Source: a virus. From it: a DNA stretch of 57,111 nt. The stretch is from positions 1 through 57,111 of the IMG/VR virus record IMGVR_UViG_3300037847_002035, one strand, 5' to 3'. Positions 42,301-51,422 of the stretch are shown here, in pieces; the first letter of the stretch is position 1, and each line of letters begins with the position of its first letter. A model generated the notes under the pieces. That model was not told the origin of the DNA. It worked only from the letters and a program-made list of their open reading frames with translations, and searched no databases. The position numbers were made by a program, and so were the translations under genes.

Positions 42301-42318
42301 ATAAGACTGTGTCATAAT
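42290..42318 (+). promoter_or_regulatory. Sigma70-type promoter for the endonuclease gene
   Basis: TTGACA at 42290-42295, 17-base spacer, CATAAT at 42313-42318, then AGGAG before ATG 42343. Confidence 0.7.
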
Positions 42319-42342
42319 ATATTTGTAATGAGAGGAGATATT

Positions 42343-42885
42343 ATGAGAACACAAAAAGAATATTTTGATATTGGATTACAAGGTTTACTTAGAGATAAAA
42401 ATTATAGAGATTTGGGTAAACTTTTTGCAGAAGCGAATGAATATTTTCAACAAGATTGGATTAATGAAAACTGCGATTTTCAAGTAAAAAAAAGAAACGA
42501 TTTTGATGATGATGCAGATGCAAGTGGTTATGATTTAATCTCTACTGATAGTAATATGAAAATTCAATCAAAGTTAAGAGCAACAACAATTCACCTAGAA
42601 CAAACAAGAAGAAAGTCTGGTAAGAATACAATCGCAGAAAACAATACAGGCCATGTAAGATACAAAGTAAGTGAATTAGATGTAGTCCTTGTATCAAGAC
42701 CTAACTTAGATGAATATGACAATATGGATAAATGGGAACTGATTGCCTTACCTACCAAAGATATTGAAGACCCAAAAACTCCAGGATATTGCTATGCAAA
42801 TGTACCAAAAAGAATCTGGTCTAAATACATTGGTCATACCAAAGAAGTGTTAGAGGAAGTATATGAATCAGTATGTAGTAGGTAA
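42343..42885 (+). CDS. Putative PD-(D/E)xK restriction-type endonuclease
   Basis: 180 residues from ATG 42343 behind AGAGGAGA. ASGYDLISTDSN then MKIQSKLRATT fits the catalytic core of many type II restriction enzymes (acidic residue, then an (E/Q)xK strand followed by Arg). It overlaps a DNA methyltransferase gene by 23 bases and both are AT-rich, an arrangement typical of a restriction-modification pair. Specificity cannot be read. It might also serve to cut host DNA. Confidence 0.65.
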   Translation: MRTQKEYFDIGLQGLLRDKNYRDLGKLFAEANEYFQQDWINENCDFQVKKRNDFDDDADASGYDLISTDSNMKIQSKLRATTIHLEQTRRKSGKNTIAENNTGHVRYKVSELDVVLVSRPNLDEYDNMDKWELIALPTKDIEDPKTPGYCYANVPKRIWSKYIGHTKEVLEEVYESVCSR

Positions 42886-43786
42886 TAATTTAGATATAGT
42901 AAAAGATATAAAATGTGATTTAGTTTACATTGACCCACCATATAATACTGGCAGAGATTTTGGTGATTACAATGATAAATGGAAATCTATGAAAATATAT
43001 TCAGAAGAATTTTTATATCCAAGAATTAAATTGTGTTATGATATTATTAATAATAATGGAAATATTGTGGTTCATATTGAACCTAAAAATAGTCATTGGG
43101 TAAGATTTATTTTAGACGATATATTTGGTAGTAAATTTTTTCGTAATGAAATAGTTTGGAAAACTGGTGGTCATGCTAAAAACAAAAAACAATTGGGTCG
43201 TATGCATGATACTATTTTAGTTTATTCAAAATCTAATAAATCTACATTCAATCCTCAATATCAACCATATGATGAAGGATATTTAAAAAATACAAAAATA
43301 GATAATAGAGGAAATTATACAACCACTGCTATTCATAATTCTCAACCAGACGTTAATCCTAGATTAAATTTAAGGTATGAGTGGAATGGACACTTAAAAC
43401 AATGGTATACAACAAAAGAAAAGATGCAAGAATTACATGATGATGATAGGTTAGTTTATAATCAAAATGGTGTTCCTAGAGTTAAAAGATATGTTCATGA
43501 ACTTGATGGAATACCAATCACAGATTTATGGATAGATATTAGTAATACTCAAAGTGGGGAAAAAGTAAATTATGCAACACAAAAACCAATAAAATTATTG
43601 GATAGAATTATTAATATGTATTCAAACGAAAATGATTTAGTGGTAGATATTTTTGCTGGTAGCGGAACTACTGGAGTATCTGCTATAAAAAATAAAAGAA
43701 AATATTTTTTATGTGATATAAATCCAAATGCAAAAAAAATATTTGATAAAAGAATAAAAGGACTTGACTCTTGTTTTTTTATTTGA
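42863..43786 (+). CDS. DNA methyltransferase, N6-adenine/N4-cytosine beta class
   Basis: 307 residues. Catalytic motif IV, VYIDPPYNTGRDF, is near residue 22; SAM-binding motif I, VDIFAGSGTTG, is near 265; the order IV then I defines the beta class (type II and type III Mod-like). NYATQKPIKLLDRII near 240 is motif X. DPPY favours adenine as target. Probably protects against the endonuclease encoded just upstream. Confidence 0.88.
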   Translation: MNQYVVGNNLDIVKDIKCDLVYIDPPYNTGRDFGDYNDKWKSMKIYSEEFLYPRIKLCYDIINNNGNIVVHIEPKNSHWVRFILDDIFGSKFFRNEIVWKTGGHAKNKKQLGRMHDTILVYSKSNKSTFNPQYQPYDEGYLKNTKIDNRGNYTTTAIHNSQPDVNPRLNLRYEWNGHLKQWYTTKEKMQELHDDDRLVYNQNGVPRVKRYVHELDGIPITDLWIDISNTQSGEKVNYATQKPIKLLDRIINMYSNENDLVVDIFAGSGTTGVSAIKNKRKYFLCDINPNAKKIFDKRIKGLDSCFFI

Positions 43787-43792
43787 TATAAT
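43764..43792 (+). promoter_or_regulatory. Sigma70-type promoter for the DUF932 gene
   Basis: TTGACT at 43764-43769, 17-base spacer, TATAAT at 43787-43792. The -35 box lies in the end of the methyltransferase gene. Confidence 0.7.
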
Positions 43793-43820
43793 AATTACAT
43801 AACAAAAGAGGAGATATGTA

Positions 43821-44777
43821 ATGGCACATATGGTAGAAACAATGGCATACGCAGGAGAAGTTCCATGGCATGGACTTGGCGTACCAGTTTCTAATGATTT
43901 AACACCAGAACAAATGATGGTGAAAGCAGGGGTTGACTGGACAGTTGCCGAAGTTGAATCTTATATTGATTTCAATGGAGAGCAAGTTCCAACAGGTCAG
44001 AAGTCGTTAGTGCGTACAACTGACGGTAAGATCCTTACCAATGTTGGTAAAGGTTGGAACCCTTGTCAAAACGCAGAAGCGTTTAACTTTTTTCATGAGT
44101 ATGTAATGGCAGGTGACATGGAAATGCACACTGCAGGTTCATTACAAGATGGTCAGATTGTCTGGGCACTTGCAAAAGTAAAAGACTCTTTCGAACTGTT
44201 CAAAGGTGATACAGTTGAGTCATACTTACTTTTCTCAAACCCACACAAGTATGGTAAATCCATCAATGTGATGTTTACTCCAATTCGTGTTGTTTGTAGC
44301 AACACGTTGACTTTTGCGGTTGATAGCGGTTCAGATCGTCAAGTGAAGATCGGTCACCGAGGTGTCTTTAGTCCTGAGATCGTAAAAGAACAGTTAGGTA
44401 TTGCAACAGAGAAGATGGCAAAATACAAAGAGATAGCATCGTTTCTCGGTTCTAAGCGATACACTAACGAATCGTACATTGACTACATCAATACAGTTTT
44501 CCCACGTTCTTCTGACAAGCGAGTCAAAGAAGGTATGACAACTGCAGAGTCATTGTCACGAAATGCTAAACTTGCTCTTGATGTGTTAGAAACACAACCA
44601 GGTGCAAACTACGCAGAGGGTTCGTGGTGGCAAGCATTCAACTCCATCACTTACATAACAGATCACGTACAAGGTCATAACCAAGAGAATCGTCTTGCAA
44701 ACAGTTGGTTCGGTTATAACCAAAGTAAGAAACGTGATGCGTTGCAAACTGCAATCAAATTTGCAGAGGCGGCATAA
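43821..44777 (+). CDS. DUF932 phage/plasmid protein
   Basis: 318 residues. AYAGEVPWHGLGVPV near the start, VGKGWNPCQN near 75, a DGQIVWALAKV segment near 112, and FTPIRVVCSNTL near 152 are the pattern of DUF932 (phage/plasmid-like protein family). G+C and codon use return to that of the core here. Widespread in large phages; role unknown. Confidence 0.88.
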   Translation: MAHMVETMAYAGEVPWHGLGVPVSNDLTPEQMMVKAGVDWTVAEVESYIDFNGEQVPTGQKSLVRTTDGKILTNVGKGWNPCQNAEAFNFFHEYVMAGDMEMHTAGSLQDGQIVWALAKVKDSFELFKGDTVESYLLFSNPHKYGKSINVMFTPIRVVCSNTLTFAVDSGSDRQVKIGHRGVFSPEIVKEQLGIATEKMAKYKEIASFLGSKRYTNESYIDYINTVFPRSSDKRVKEGMTTAESLSRNAKLALDVLETQPGANYAEGSWWQAFNSITYITDHVQGHNQENRLANSWFGYNQSKKRDALQTAIKFAEAA

Positions 44778-45013
44778 TGGATTATAGTATGAGATTACGA
44801 TCTGTTGTGAGAGATTCCAAGGCAATTGCCTTGGGTCTCCCTCGCGTAGAAGCAGAAATCAAACACCTTGAAGGTGTAAAACGAAGAGTGCGGTCAGTAA
44901 AGCAACGTCTCGAAAGACTTTACACTGCACGTAGACATCTAATAGAGTCACCAGAAGATTCAAAGTCTCTAGTAGAACAATTGAAAGCAATTCAAAATGG
45001 CGAAGAAGCATAG
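44777..45013 (+). CDS. Hypothetical 78-aa helical protein
   Basis: ATG shares a base with the DUF932 stop. 78 residues, Arg/Lys-rich N-terminal two thirds, helical. Overlaps the next gene by 17 bases. No family recognised. Confidence 0.6.
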   Translation: MDYSMRLRSVVRDSKAIALGLPRVEAEIKHLEGVKRRVRSVKQRLERLYTARRHLIESPEDSKSLVEQLKAIQNGEEA

Positions 45014-45161
45014 TCCAGATCAGTACGCGGCATGGGCACGAGATTGGGGGATAGATGGTTTCGAGCATTGGGACCCGAAGTTAAAAGAGAAAGCACGTCA
45101 AAGAGCACTCAAGTATTCGCGGCAGAAACAAGAAAAACAAAATAAACCATACAAGAAATGA
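44997..45161 (+). CDS. 54-aa basic protein
   Basis: ATG 44997 inside the previous gene. 54 residues with three Trp in the first half and a Lys/Gln-rich tail; ends directly at a terminator. No family recognised. Confidence 0.5.
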   Translation: MAKKHSPDQYAAWARDWGIDGFEHWDPKLKEKARQRALKYSRQKQEKQNKPYKK

Positions 45162-45183
45162 AAAGACCTTCGGGTCTTTTTTT
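45161..45183 (+). terminator. Rho-independent terminator
   Basis: AAAAGACC, tetraloop TTCG, GGTCTTTTTTT. A textbook terminator closing the DUF932 operon right after the stop codon. Confidence 0.92.
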
Positions 45184-45184
45184 A

Positions 45185-45213
45185 TTTACAAACTATTATA
45201 AATAGTCTATAAT
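45185..45213 (+). promoter_or_regulatory. Overlapping sigma70-type and late promoters for the late block
   Basis: TTTACA at 45185-45190, 17-base spacer, TATAAT at 45208-45213. The spacer contains TATAAATA (45197-45204), the T4 late box. The 45235 gene could thus be read both by the host sigma and by gp55. Confidence 0.65.
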
Positions 45214-45234
45214 TGCTTCTGATAAGGAAAAAAG

Positions 45235-46536
45235 ATGATTACATTTGATTTTTTAAGAGAGGGTGCACTTTCTCTACCAGAGATACAAAAGTATGACTGG
45301 AGGATAAAGTTGTTCCTAAAGAAATATCAGAACGGAGAATCGTTTGAAACAAATGACGGTTCTAATGTAGTCATTGAAAAGAATCCCGAAGTAGAGAAAG
45401 CAATTAAGTCTGGTAAACAAGAACGTGGTTTTAAATTTAAAACAAAAGATGGTAAAGAGATTGGATTTAATAATCTCAAAAAGACAGTAGAGTTTGGTGG
45501 TGGGACATCTGGTTCTGGTGGTGGAGCAAAGCAAACTGCCTCGGCAGAGTCTGCACAGTGTGTATATGCTCAATGTATCTGGGATAATCCGAATACTTTA
45601 TGGTCGGTGGATGAACTGAAAGCGGCACATGCCAAAGTAAATGTCGATACATCCTTCGAGGATATAATGGCGTTGCCAGAAGTCTGGAGAGTATCATCTA
45701 TTCGCGGTGCTGAGATATTAAAGAGAGCACTTGGTAGAAAGAAGTACAAGTGGTATCGAGGAGAAGGTCTTCAAAAGTATATGGAGAAACGATTCAAAGA
45801 ATTGAACAATGCTTCTGGCAGACCTTTCAATGATGTAAACAAATGGTCACCTGCAGATATCTGGATTGAAGCAGTTGACTCTCAGAAATACGATTGGGAA
45901 AGTGCTGAGTCAATAACATCACTAAACAATATGCTACTACAGGCATATGCAAATCGTGATGTGATGGGCATATCCCTCAAAAAAATTACTGGTAAGAAAG
46001 CAAAGGTTGTTCAAGTAAACTATAAGAAACCTTTCAAAGAACCAAAGTTTAAGAGTCTATCTTTTGGTAAGAGAGATTACTGGAAAGCAAAAGATGGTTA
46101 CATTATGTTTCAGGAAGGAGAGATACAGTTCAGGACTTTCCCTACCTTCCAAGCAGAGATTATAGGAAAAGCGGCAAAACATGGAAAAGTTTCTGGTGGT
46201 CAAGGTGCCTCTTCTCCTATGGGTAAAGTAATGAAACTTGCAGGAGCAAAACCATTAGAAGACCAGAAGCAACTGGTACAGATGTTCCGTAAGAATAAAG
46301 ATGGATTTATGAAGAAGTGGTATGACGAATATAATAAATCCCCAAATGCAAAATTAACCCTTGACAAGTTTAAAGAACTTGCTAAGAATAAAGATGACAA
46401 CTGGGCAGTATCTAAGTATTTGGTTACTAGTATATTCAACAGTCTAAAAGGTAAAGAACAAAAGTTTCTTACTCTAATGTTTAGATTTGCCTCATCACAA
46501 TCTGCAAACTCTGCAGTACACTTAAAGGTAAAATAA
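45235..46536 (+). CDS. Conserved phage protein, late block
   Basis: 433 residues. A charged N-terminal region, a Gly/Ser linker near 88-97, a WSPADIWI segment near 205 and a Lys-rich C-terminal half. I recognise no enzyme motif; the pattern (N-terminal MITFDFLREG) resembles large T4-like marine phage hypotheticals expressed late. Overlaps the next gene by TAATG-like contact. Confidence 0.65.
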   Translation: MITFDFLREGALSLPEIQKYDWRIKLFLKKYQNGESFETNDGSNVVIEKNPEVEKAIKSGKQERGFKFKTKDGKEIGFNNLKKTVEFGGGTSGSGGGAKQTASAESAQCVYAQCIWDNPNTLWSVDELKAAHAKVNVDTSFEDIMALPEVWRVSSIRGAEILKRALGRKKYKWYRGEGLQKYMEKRFKELNNASGRPFNDVNKWSPADIWIEAVDSQKYDWESAESITSLNNMLLQAYANRDVMGISLKKITGKKAKVVQVNYKKPFKEPKFKSLSFGKRDYWKAKDGYIMFQEGEIQFRTFPTFQAEIIGKAAKHGKVSGGQGASSPMGKVMKLAGAKPLEDQKQLVQMFRKNKDGFMKKWYDEYNKSPNAKLTLDKFKELAKNKDDNWAVSKYLVTSIFNSLKGKEQKFLTLMFRFASSQSANSAVHLKVK

Positions 46537-47762
46537 TGCAATTTTCGGATTTCATAACAGAACAAAAGAATACACACATGACACACATTGAGGACAAGGT
46601 TCTTTATGGTGGAGTCAAGGGAACTCGTGATGCTATCCTTGCTTTACGATCTCTACGTGACATGCTTGGGGGTGAAGGGGATGGTAAGGTATCTGTTAAG
46701 TGGGACGGTGCTCCTGCTATTTTTTGCGGAACCGATCCACGAGACGGAGAGTTCTTTGTTGCTAAGAAAGGAATCTTTGCCAAAACACCAAAAGTCTATA
46801 AAACAAATGCAGACATTGATGCCGATACCAGTGGAGACCTCAACGCTAAAATGAAATTGGCATTAAAACATTTACCTGAGTTAGGAATAAAAGGTATCAT
46901 TCAAGGGGATTTTTTGTATTCTAAGAATGATGTAAAAACAAAAAAGATTAAGGGGAAGGACTATGTTACCTTTCATCCAAATACTATCGTCTATGCGGTG
47001 CCTAGAGAGTCGGATGCATCTGATGCTATTATCAAAAGTAAAATTGGAATCGTCTGGCACACAACCTACAAGGGTAACTCCTTCGAGTCTCTCCGCGCTT
47101 CGTATGGAGTTGATGTATCCAAGTTTAACTCAACCAGAAATGTGTGGAGTCAAGACGCAACGCTCAGGGATTTAACTAACCTAACTATGAATAGGAAGGA
47201 TACAGATGAAGTTAATGAATATCTATCAACTGCTGGTAAAATATTTAACCAGATTAGTGGGACTACTCTTAGGACTCTTGAAAAAGATCCTGCGCTTGCC
47301 CAACTTATTGAGCAATTTAATAATACGTATGTTCGCAGGGGTGAAGTCATTAAGAATACCAAGACCCACGCTTCGCGTCTCATTTCTTGGATTAAACAAA
47401 AATACCAAAAAGAAATCGACAAGCGGAAAACGGAAAAAGGGAAGTCCACGCAACAAAAAAAGTTAGACGAAATACTAAGTTTCTTTTCACCAGGGAACCG
47501 CCAATCTCTGGTGAAAATGTTTGATCTACAGAAGGTCATAGTTCTTGCGAAAATGAAACTTATAAATAATCTTAATAAACTCTCAAACGTAAAGACGTTT
47601 CTCAAAACCAAGAGGGGATATCGTGTTACAGGACAAGAGGGTTATGTCGCTATAGACAAACTTGGTGGTGATGCAGTGAAAATTGTTGACCGTATGGAGT
47701 TCTCCTACGCTAACTTTTCACCGAATATATTAAAGGGATGGGACAAACCAGGAAGGAATTAA
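46536..47762 (+). CDS. Ligase/nucleotidyltransferase-fold phage protein
   Basis: 408 residues. VKWDGAPAIFCGTDP near residue 49 has the KxDG motif of the covalent nucleotidyltransferase (ligase/capping) superfamily. IQGDFLYSKND near 127 and IGIVWHT near 171 sit where motifs IIIa and IV would be. It is an RNA/DNA-ligase-like protein of the kind carried by marine T4-like phages (possibly the DUF6267 family). The activity is not established from sequence. Confidence 0.65.
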   Translation: MQFSDFITEQKNTHMTHIEDKVLYGGVKGTRDAILALRSLRDMLGGEGDGKVSVKWDGAPAIFCGTDPRDGEFFVAKKGIFAKTPKVYKTNADIDADTSGDLNAKMKLALKHLPELGIKGIIQGDFLYSKNDVKTKKIKGKDYVTFHPNTIVYAVPRESDASDAIIKSKIGIVWHTTYKGNSFESLRASYGVDVSKFNSTRNVWSQDATLRDLTNLTMNRKDTDEVNEYLSTAGKIFNQISGTTLRTLEKDPALAQLIEQFNNTYVRRGEVIKNTKTHASRLISWIKQKYQKEIDKRKTEKGKSTQQKKLDEILSFFSPGNRQSLVKMFDLQKVIVLAKMKLINNLNKLSNVKTFLKTKRGYRVTGQEGYVAIDKLGGDAVKIVDRMEFSYANFSPNILKGWDKPGRN

Positions 47763-47763
47763 A

Positions 47764-48216
47764 ATGGCAAAACCATTGCGATTTAAAGATATGATCAATT
47801 CGGAACCTGCACCAGGTGAAGACGAATTGACGAACTATTACAAATCCAAAAAGAAAAGAACCTATTCTGGCAACGAAGACGTTGAACCCGAAACCGAAGC
47901 ACTTTCTATTGCACAACGAATGAAGGTTGGGCGAAGAATGAAGCGTCTCAAGCAAAAGATCAAGATTGGTCGAGAGAAAGCAAAGAGACGTATGGCAAAT
48001 AAAGAGGTGTTACAAAGACGTGCACGTAAAGCGGCACGTAAAGCAGTTCTCAAAAAGTTAACTAAGGGCAAAGATAAAAATGATTTACCTTTCGCACGTA
48101 GACAAGAACTTGAAAAGAGACTAGATAAACCCTCAGTGAAGAAACGAATTGATATGATTGCTAAACGAATGTTCAAGGATGTTCGTAAGAAAGAAGTCGA
48201 AAGGAAAAAAGGTTGA
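47764..48216 (+). CDS. Highly basic conserved phage protein
   Basis: 150 residues. An acidic N-terminal 55 residues precede a very Arg/Lys-rich helical region (AKRRMANKEVLQRRARKAAR and following). The pattern recurs in marine T4-like phages between the two nucleotidyltransferase-fold genes. Likely nucleic-acid binding; role unknown. Confidence 0.7.
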   Translation: MAKPLRFKDMINSEPAPGEDELTNYYKSKKKRTYSGNEDVEPETEALSIAQRMKVGRRMKRLKQKIKIGREKAKRRMANKEVLQRRARKAARKAVLKKLTKGKDKNDLPFARRQELEKRLDKPSVKKRIDMIAKRMFKDVRKKEVERKKG

Positions 48217-49409
48217 TAGGATCTTTTAAGAATTTTCTGGTAGAAGAAGAAAAGACAGTCTTCTTCACGTGGGGTAGAATGAATCCACCCACTATTGGTC
48301 ATGAGAAACTATTGACTGTTCTCTCGCGCAAGGCAGGGAACAATCCGTACTTCGTTTACCTGTCACAATCCAGTGATCCAAAAAAGAATCCACTATCATA
48401 TAAAGATAAAATAAAAGTCGCACGTAAGATGTTCCCACGTCATGCACGTAGGATTATGTTGGACATGAAGATCAAAAATCTATTTGATCTGTTGACAAAA
48501 TTATATGATATGGGTTACAAGAATGTTACCATGGTTGTTGGTGCAGACCGCATCAATGAGTTTGATATTCTTATAAAAAAATATAATGCCAAGAAAGGCA
48601 AGCATGGTTTCTATAACTTTAGAAACATCAATGTAGTTTCTGCAGGAGACAGAGATCCAGATGCAGAAGGTGCAACAGGGATGTCTGCATCTAAGATGAG
48701 AGCGGCGGCAGGTAAAGGTGACTTCACAAGTTTTAGTCAGGGTTTACCAAAGACATTCTCTAACGCAGACGCAAAGAATTTATTCAACACAGTCCGTAAG
48801 GGTATGGGGTTGAAGGAACAGAAAGAATACAAAAATCATATACAATTGAACCCGATATCAGAGACGCGAGAACAATATGTGACTGGTGATCTCTATAGCG
48901 TTGGTGATAAGGTTATTGTAAAAGAATCAGATGAGGTTGGTAAGGTTACCCACCTAGGTGCTAATTATGTTATCGTAGAGAAAAGTAACGTGCAGAAAAG
49001 ATACTGGTTAGATGCAATAGAGTTGTTAGAGAAAACAAAAGTTGCCCAAGACCCAGATGTTAAAGACAAGAAGGGTACACAACCTAAGAAATATTTTAAA
49101 GGTCTTTCCAAGTCTACAAAAGATAAGAGAGACGCACACTTTGCTAAAGGTAAAAAGAAAGCAGATAATGATCCGTCTGCATACAAACCTGCACCAGGTG
49201 ATGCGGATGCCAAGACCAAACCGTCAAAGTATACAAAAGCATTTAAAGATATGTATGAAGAAGACGCACTGGCACGTGTTAAGAAAAAACATAAAAGAAT
49301 TAATGACGCAGAAAAAGTAAGCGATGCCGCACGAAAAGTTCAACAAGATAGAGAAATGGATCGTGCTCGTTTAACTGTTACAAAGCAAAAGAATAAGGAA
49401 ACAAAATGA
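48213..49409 (+). CDS. Cytidylyltransferase-fold protein with phage-specific C-terminus
   Basis: 398 residues. FTWGRMNPPTIGHEKLL near residue 17 is the HxGH nucleotidyltransferase motif (TIGH), and TGMSASKMRAAAGKGD near 150 is the ISST-like motif of pantetheine-phosphate/NMN adenylyltransferase relatives. The C-terminal 190 residues are Lys-rich and low complexity with repeats of AKxKK. TTG start at 48213, overlapping the previous stop, with AAGGAAAAAAGG before it. The substrate is unknown. Confidence 0.8.
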   Translation: MIGSFKNFLVEEEKTVFFTWGRMNPPTIGHEKLLTVLSRKAGNNPYFVYLSQSSDPKKNPLSYKDKIKVARKMFPRHARRIMLDMKIKNLFDLLTKLYDMGYKNVTMVVGADRINEFDILIKKYNAKKGKHGFYNFRNINVVSAGDRDPDAEGATGMSASKMRAAAGKGDFTSFSQGLPKTFSNADAKNLFNTVRKGMGLKEQKEYKNHIQLNPISETREQYVTGDLYSVGDKVIVKESDEVGKVTHLGANYVIVEKSNVQKRYWLDAIELLEKTKVAQDPDVKDKKGTQPKKYFKGLSKSTKDKRDAHFAKGKKKADNDPSAYKPAPGDADAKTKPSKYTKAFKDMYEEDALARVKKKHKRINDAEKVSDAARKVQQDREMDRARLTVTKQKNKETK

Positions 49410-49624
49410 GTTTTAGAAAATTCTATGATGGACATGAACAGTTGAATGAGGAAACTCCTTATGACCGTAAGCAGAAAGCAATGGTCGTAAATCTGTCTCA
49501 AGCATATCGCATGTTTATCTCTGGTATGAGAGATAACAATAAAACACGTATGAATAATGCAAAAAAGAGAATAACAGAAATAGAATCTAAATTAGGGTTA
49601 CCTGCACCAGGAGGAAGACTATGA
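49406..49624 (+). CDS. Conserved 72-aa phage protein
   Basis: 72 residues, ATGA overlap with the previous gene. Helical, with KQKAMVVNLSQAYRMFI; ends with GLPAPGGRL. Belongs by position to the late block. Function unknown. Confidence 0.6.
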   Translation: MSFRKFYDGHEQLNEETPYDRKQKAMVVNLSQAYRMFISGMRDNNKTRMNNAKKRITEIESKLGLPAPGGRL

Positions 49625-49863
49625 TAAAATTTAAAAATTATTTAGAAGAGGCAGATAAAGCAGGTAAGTCTATTGCAGACAAAGCAAAGAAGTCTGGTAT
49701 TTCTGCAAAGACTTTACGCACAGTTTTCAATAGAGGAAAAGCGGCATGGAAAACTGGTCATCGACCAGGTACAACTCCAGATCAATGGGGACATGCAAGA
49801 GTTAATGCATTCATTGTTAAGAAGAAAAAAGGTGGACTTAATCACGATAAGGATCTAGCATAA
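49621..49863 (+). CDS. Small basic protein, DUF5872-like
   Basis: 80 residues. AWKTGHRPGTTPDQWGHARV followed by NAFIVKKKKGG is the core pattern of a small family common in marine phages (DUF5872 by memory). An N-terminal helix-turn-helix-like stretch SGISAKTLRTVFNRG precedes it. Role unknown. Confidence 0.7.
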   Translation: MIKFKNYLEEADKAGKSIADKAKKSGISAKTLRTVFNRGKAAWKTGHRPGTTPDQWGHARVNAFIVKKKKGGLNHDKDLA

Positions 49864-51062
49864 TGGATAAAAAAGATTTCAAACCACACATGATGTATGA
49901 TCCTAAAACTGGTAAGGGTTATATGGCAAAGAAATATGCCGATCACCTCAAGATGGACAAGATGGGTTATACTCACGACAAACCAGAGATGAAAGAGTTT
50001 CATGCAAAGGGTATGGAACCTAAGACTCGTAAACCACAAACAAAGAGTTCGACAAAATCTCAACTTGGAAAGATTAGTAAAGATGCTAATTCCTTCAAGA
50101 TTGTTCGAAGTAGAAAGTCTAGTCCTTCGTTGAGAAGAAAACTTGTCAACGGCATGGAGAACATGTGTTGCAAAAACTGTGGCGACATGTTTGGTAACCC
50201 CACTAAAGAGAACAAGTCTTGTCAATACGATGCATATGATCCAAATGGTAAGAATTGGACAGAAGCAAAGAAAGTAACAATTACACCCAAGATGCGGCAA
50301 CGAGCACTTGCAAGTCCTGCCGCAAGAGCAAAACCAAAGAGTCAAGTAAGTCTAAAGAAAGCACCTTGGGATAAGAAGAAAGAACAAACTGAGGCATTTG
50401 ACTTCAGGGTAAACATAGATGGGTTCCCAGAAATGTTTATGTCTGGCAACTCACCAGGTGAGGTCAAGACACACCTACGTAAGTTAATAAAGCAACCATC
50501 AATGATTCAATCAGTAGATCGAGTCACCAAACACGATAAGAAGAAACACCATCGTGATAAGGTAAATGAGGGATTGAAATACACTCATGCCGCAATAGAT
50601 AAAAGTGGTAAAGTGATTGGTATGGCATCACAAGAGTCTGACGCAAAAGATATGGCAAGAAGAAACAAAGGTAGAGTTGTGAAACTAAAAAAACCTATGT
50701 CAGACAAGAAGGGTGATATGATGATCAATCGCCCATTCAAAGAAGGTGCTATGAAACGTATGTCTACTGGTGACGGTATGAATACATTCAAAAAGAAACC
50801 ACCTGAAGTAAAGAAAGCAAATGAAAAGACATCTGGTAAAGTTGACTATGGTTCAGATGAGTCAATCAAGATAATGAAAAAGAAAACACCAGGTGAACAG
50901 AATGAACAGAATCGATTTACCACTATGGTCTTACCATCATTGCAAAGGGCAAAGAATAAATTAGCAAATATAAAGAAATCGGTGATGGGAACTAATCCTA
51001 CAGGTAACCAACAGCGTAAAAAATATGTACCAGGCATCAGGCAGAATATTAGGAACAAATAA
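49863..51062 (+). CDS. Long Lys-rich low-complexity phage protein
   Basis: 399 residues. N-terminal GKGYMAKKYADHLKMDKMGY, then a Cys group (CCKNCGD near residue 100 and a later Cys) that may bind zinc, a Lys/Pro-rich linker, a compact central domain near 178-225 (FDFRVNIDGFPEMFM), and further basic linkers. It looks like a modular protein of late-block type; no enzyme motif seen. Confidence 0.65.
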   Translation: MDKKDFKPHMMYDPKTGKGYMAKKYADHLKMDKMGYTHDKPEMKEFHAKGMEPKTRKPQTKSSTKSQLGKISKDANSFKIVRSRKSSPSLRRKLVNGMENMCCKNCGDMFGNPTKENKSCQYDAYDPNGKNWTEAKKVTITPKMRQRALASPAARAKPKSQVSLKKAPWDKKKEQTEAFDFRVNIDGFPEMFMSGNSPGEVKTHLRKLIKQPSMIQSVDRVTKHDKKKHHRDKVNEGLKYTHAAIDKSGKVIGMASQESDAKDMARRNKGRVVKLKKPMSDKKGDMMINRPFKEGAMKRMSTGDGMNTFKKKPPEVKKANEKTSGKVDYGSDESIKIMKKKTPGEQNEQNRFTTMVLPSLQRAKNKLANIKKSVMGTNPTGNQQRKKYVPGIRQNIRNK

Positions 51063-51412
51063 TGACAAATACATTTAAACAACATACGGCAGATAAGATT
51101 GATGAGATTTGTGAAGAATGTGATCTATACGATGACTTAGAATTAGTAGAGTCTGAGTATCAGGGTAAGAAGGTTACACTGAACAATCCAACTCGTGGTG
51201 GCAGTAAGAAGTTTTATGTTTATGTTAAGAACGAGAAAGGCAATGTTGTAAAGGTATCCTTCGGAGATCCTAATATGGAAATCAAACGCGATGATCCTGC
51301 TAGACGGAAATCGTTTCGAGCAAGGCACAACTGTGACAATCCAGGACCTAAATGGAAAGCAAGGTACTGGTCATGTTGGCAGTGGAGATCAGGAGCAAAA
51401 GTAGATAATTAA
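51062..51412 (+). CDS. Conserved marine myovirus protein with RARHNC motif
   Basis: 116 residues. NPTRGGSKKFYVYVKNEKGN, RRKSFRARHNCDNPGPKWKA and RYWSCWQW form a strongly patterned domain familiar from cyanomyovirus genomes. Cys and His could bind metal. ATG shares a base with the previous stop (TAATG). Function unknown. Confidence 0.75.
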   Translation: MTNTFKQHTADKIDEICEECDLYDDLELVESEYQGKKVTLNNPTRGGSKKFYVYVKNEKGNVVKVSFGDPNMEIKRDDPARRKSFRARHNCDNPGPKWKARYWSCWQWRSGAKVDN

Positions 51413-51422
51413 GGATTGATAA

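Noticed and set aside
47150-47611. 153-codon minus-strand open frame
   Set aside because: Antisense to the ligase-fold gene, Phe/Leu-rich as expected for complement of Lys/Glu codons.
49842-50345. 167-codon minus-strand open frame
   Set aside because: Antisense to the Lys-rich 49863 gene; Cys/Leu/Phe-rich shadow.
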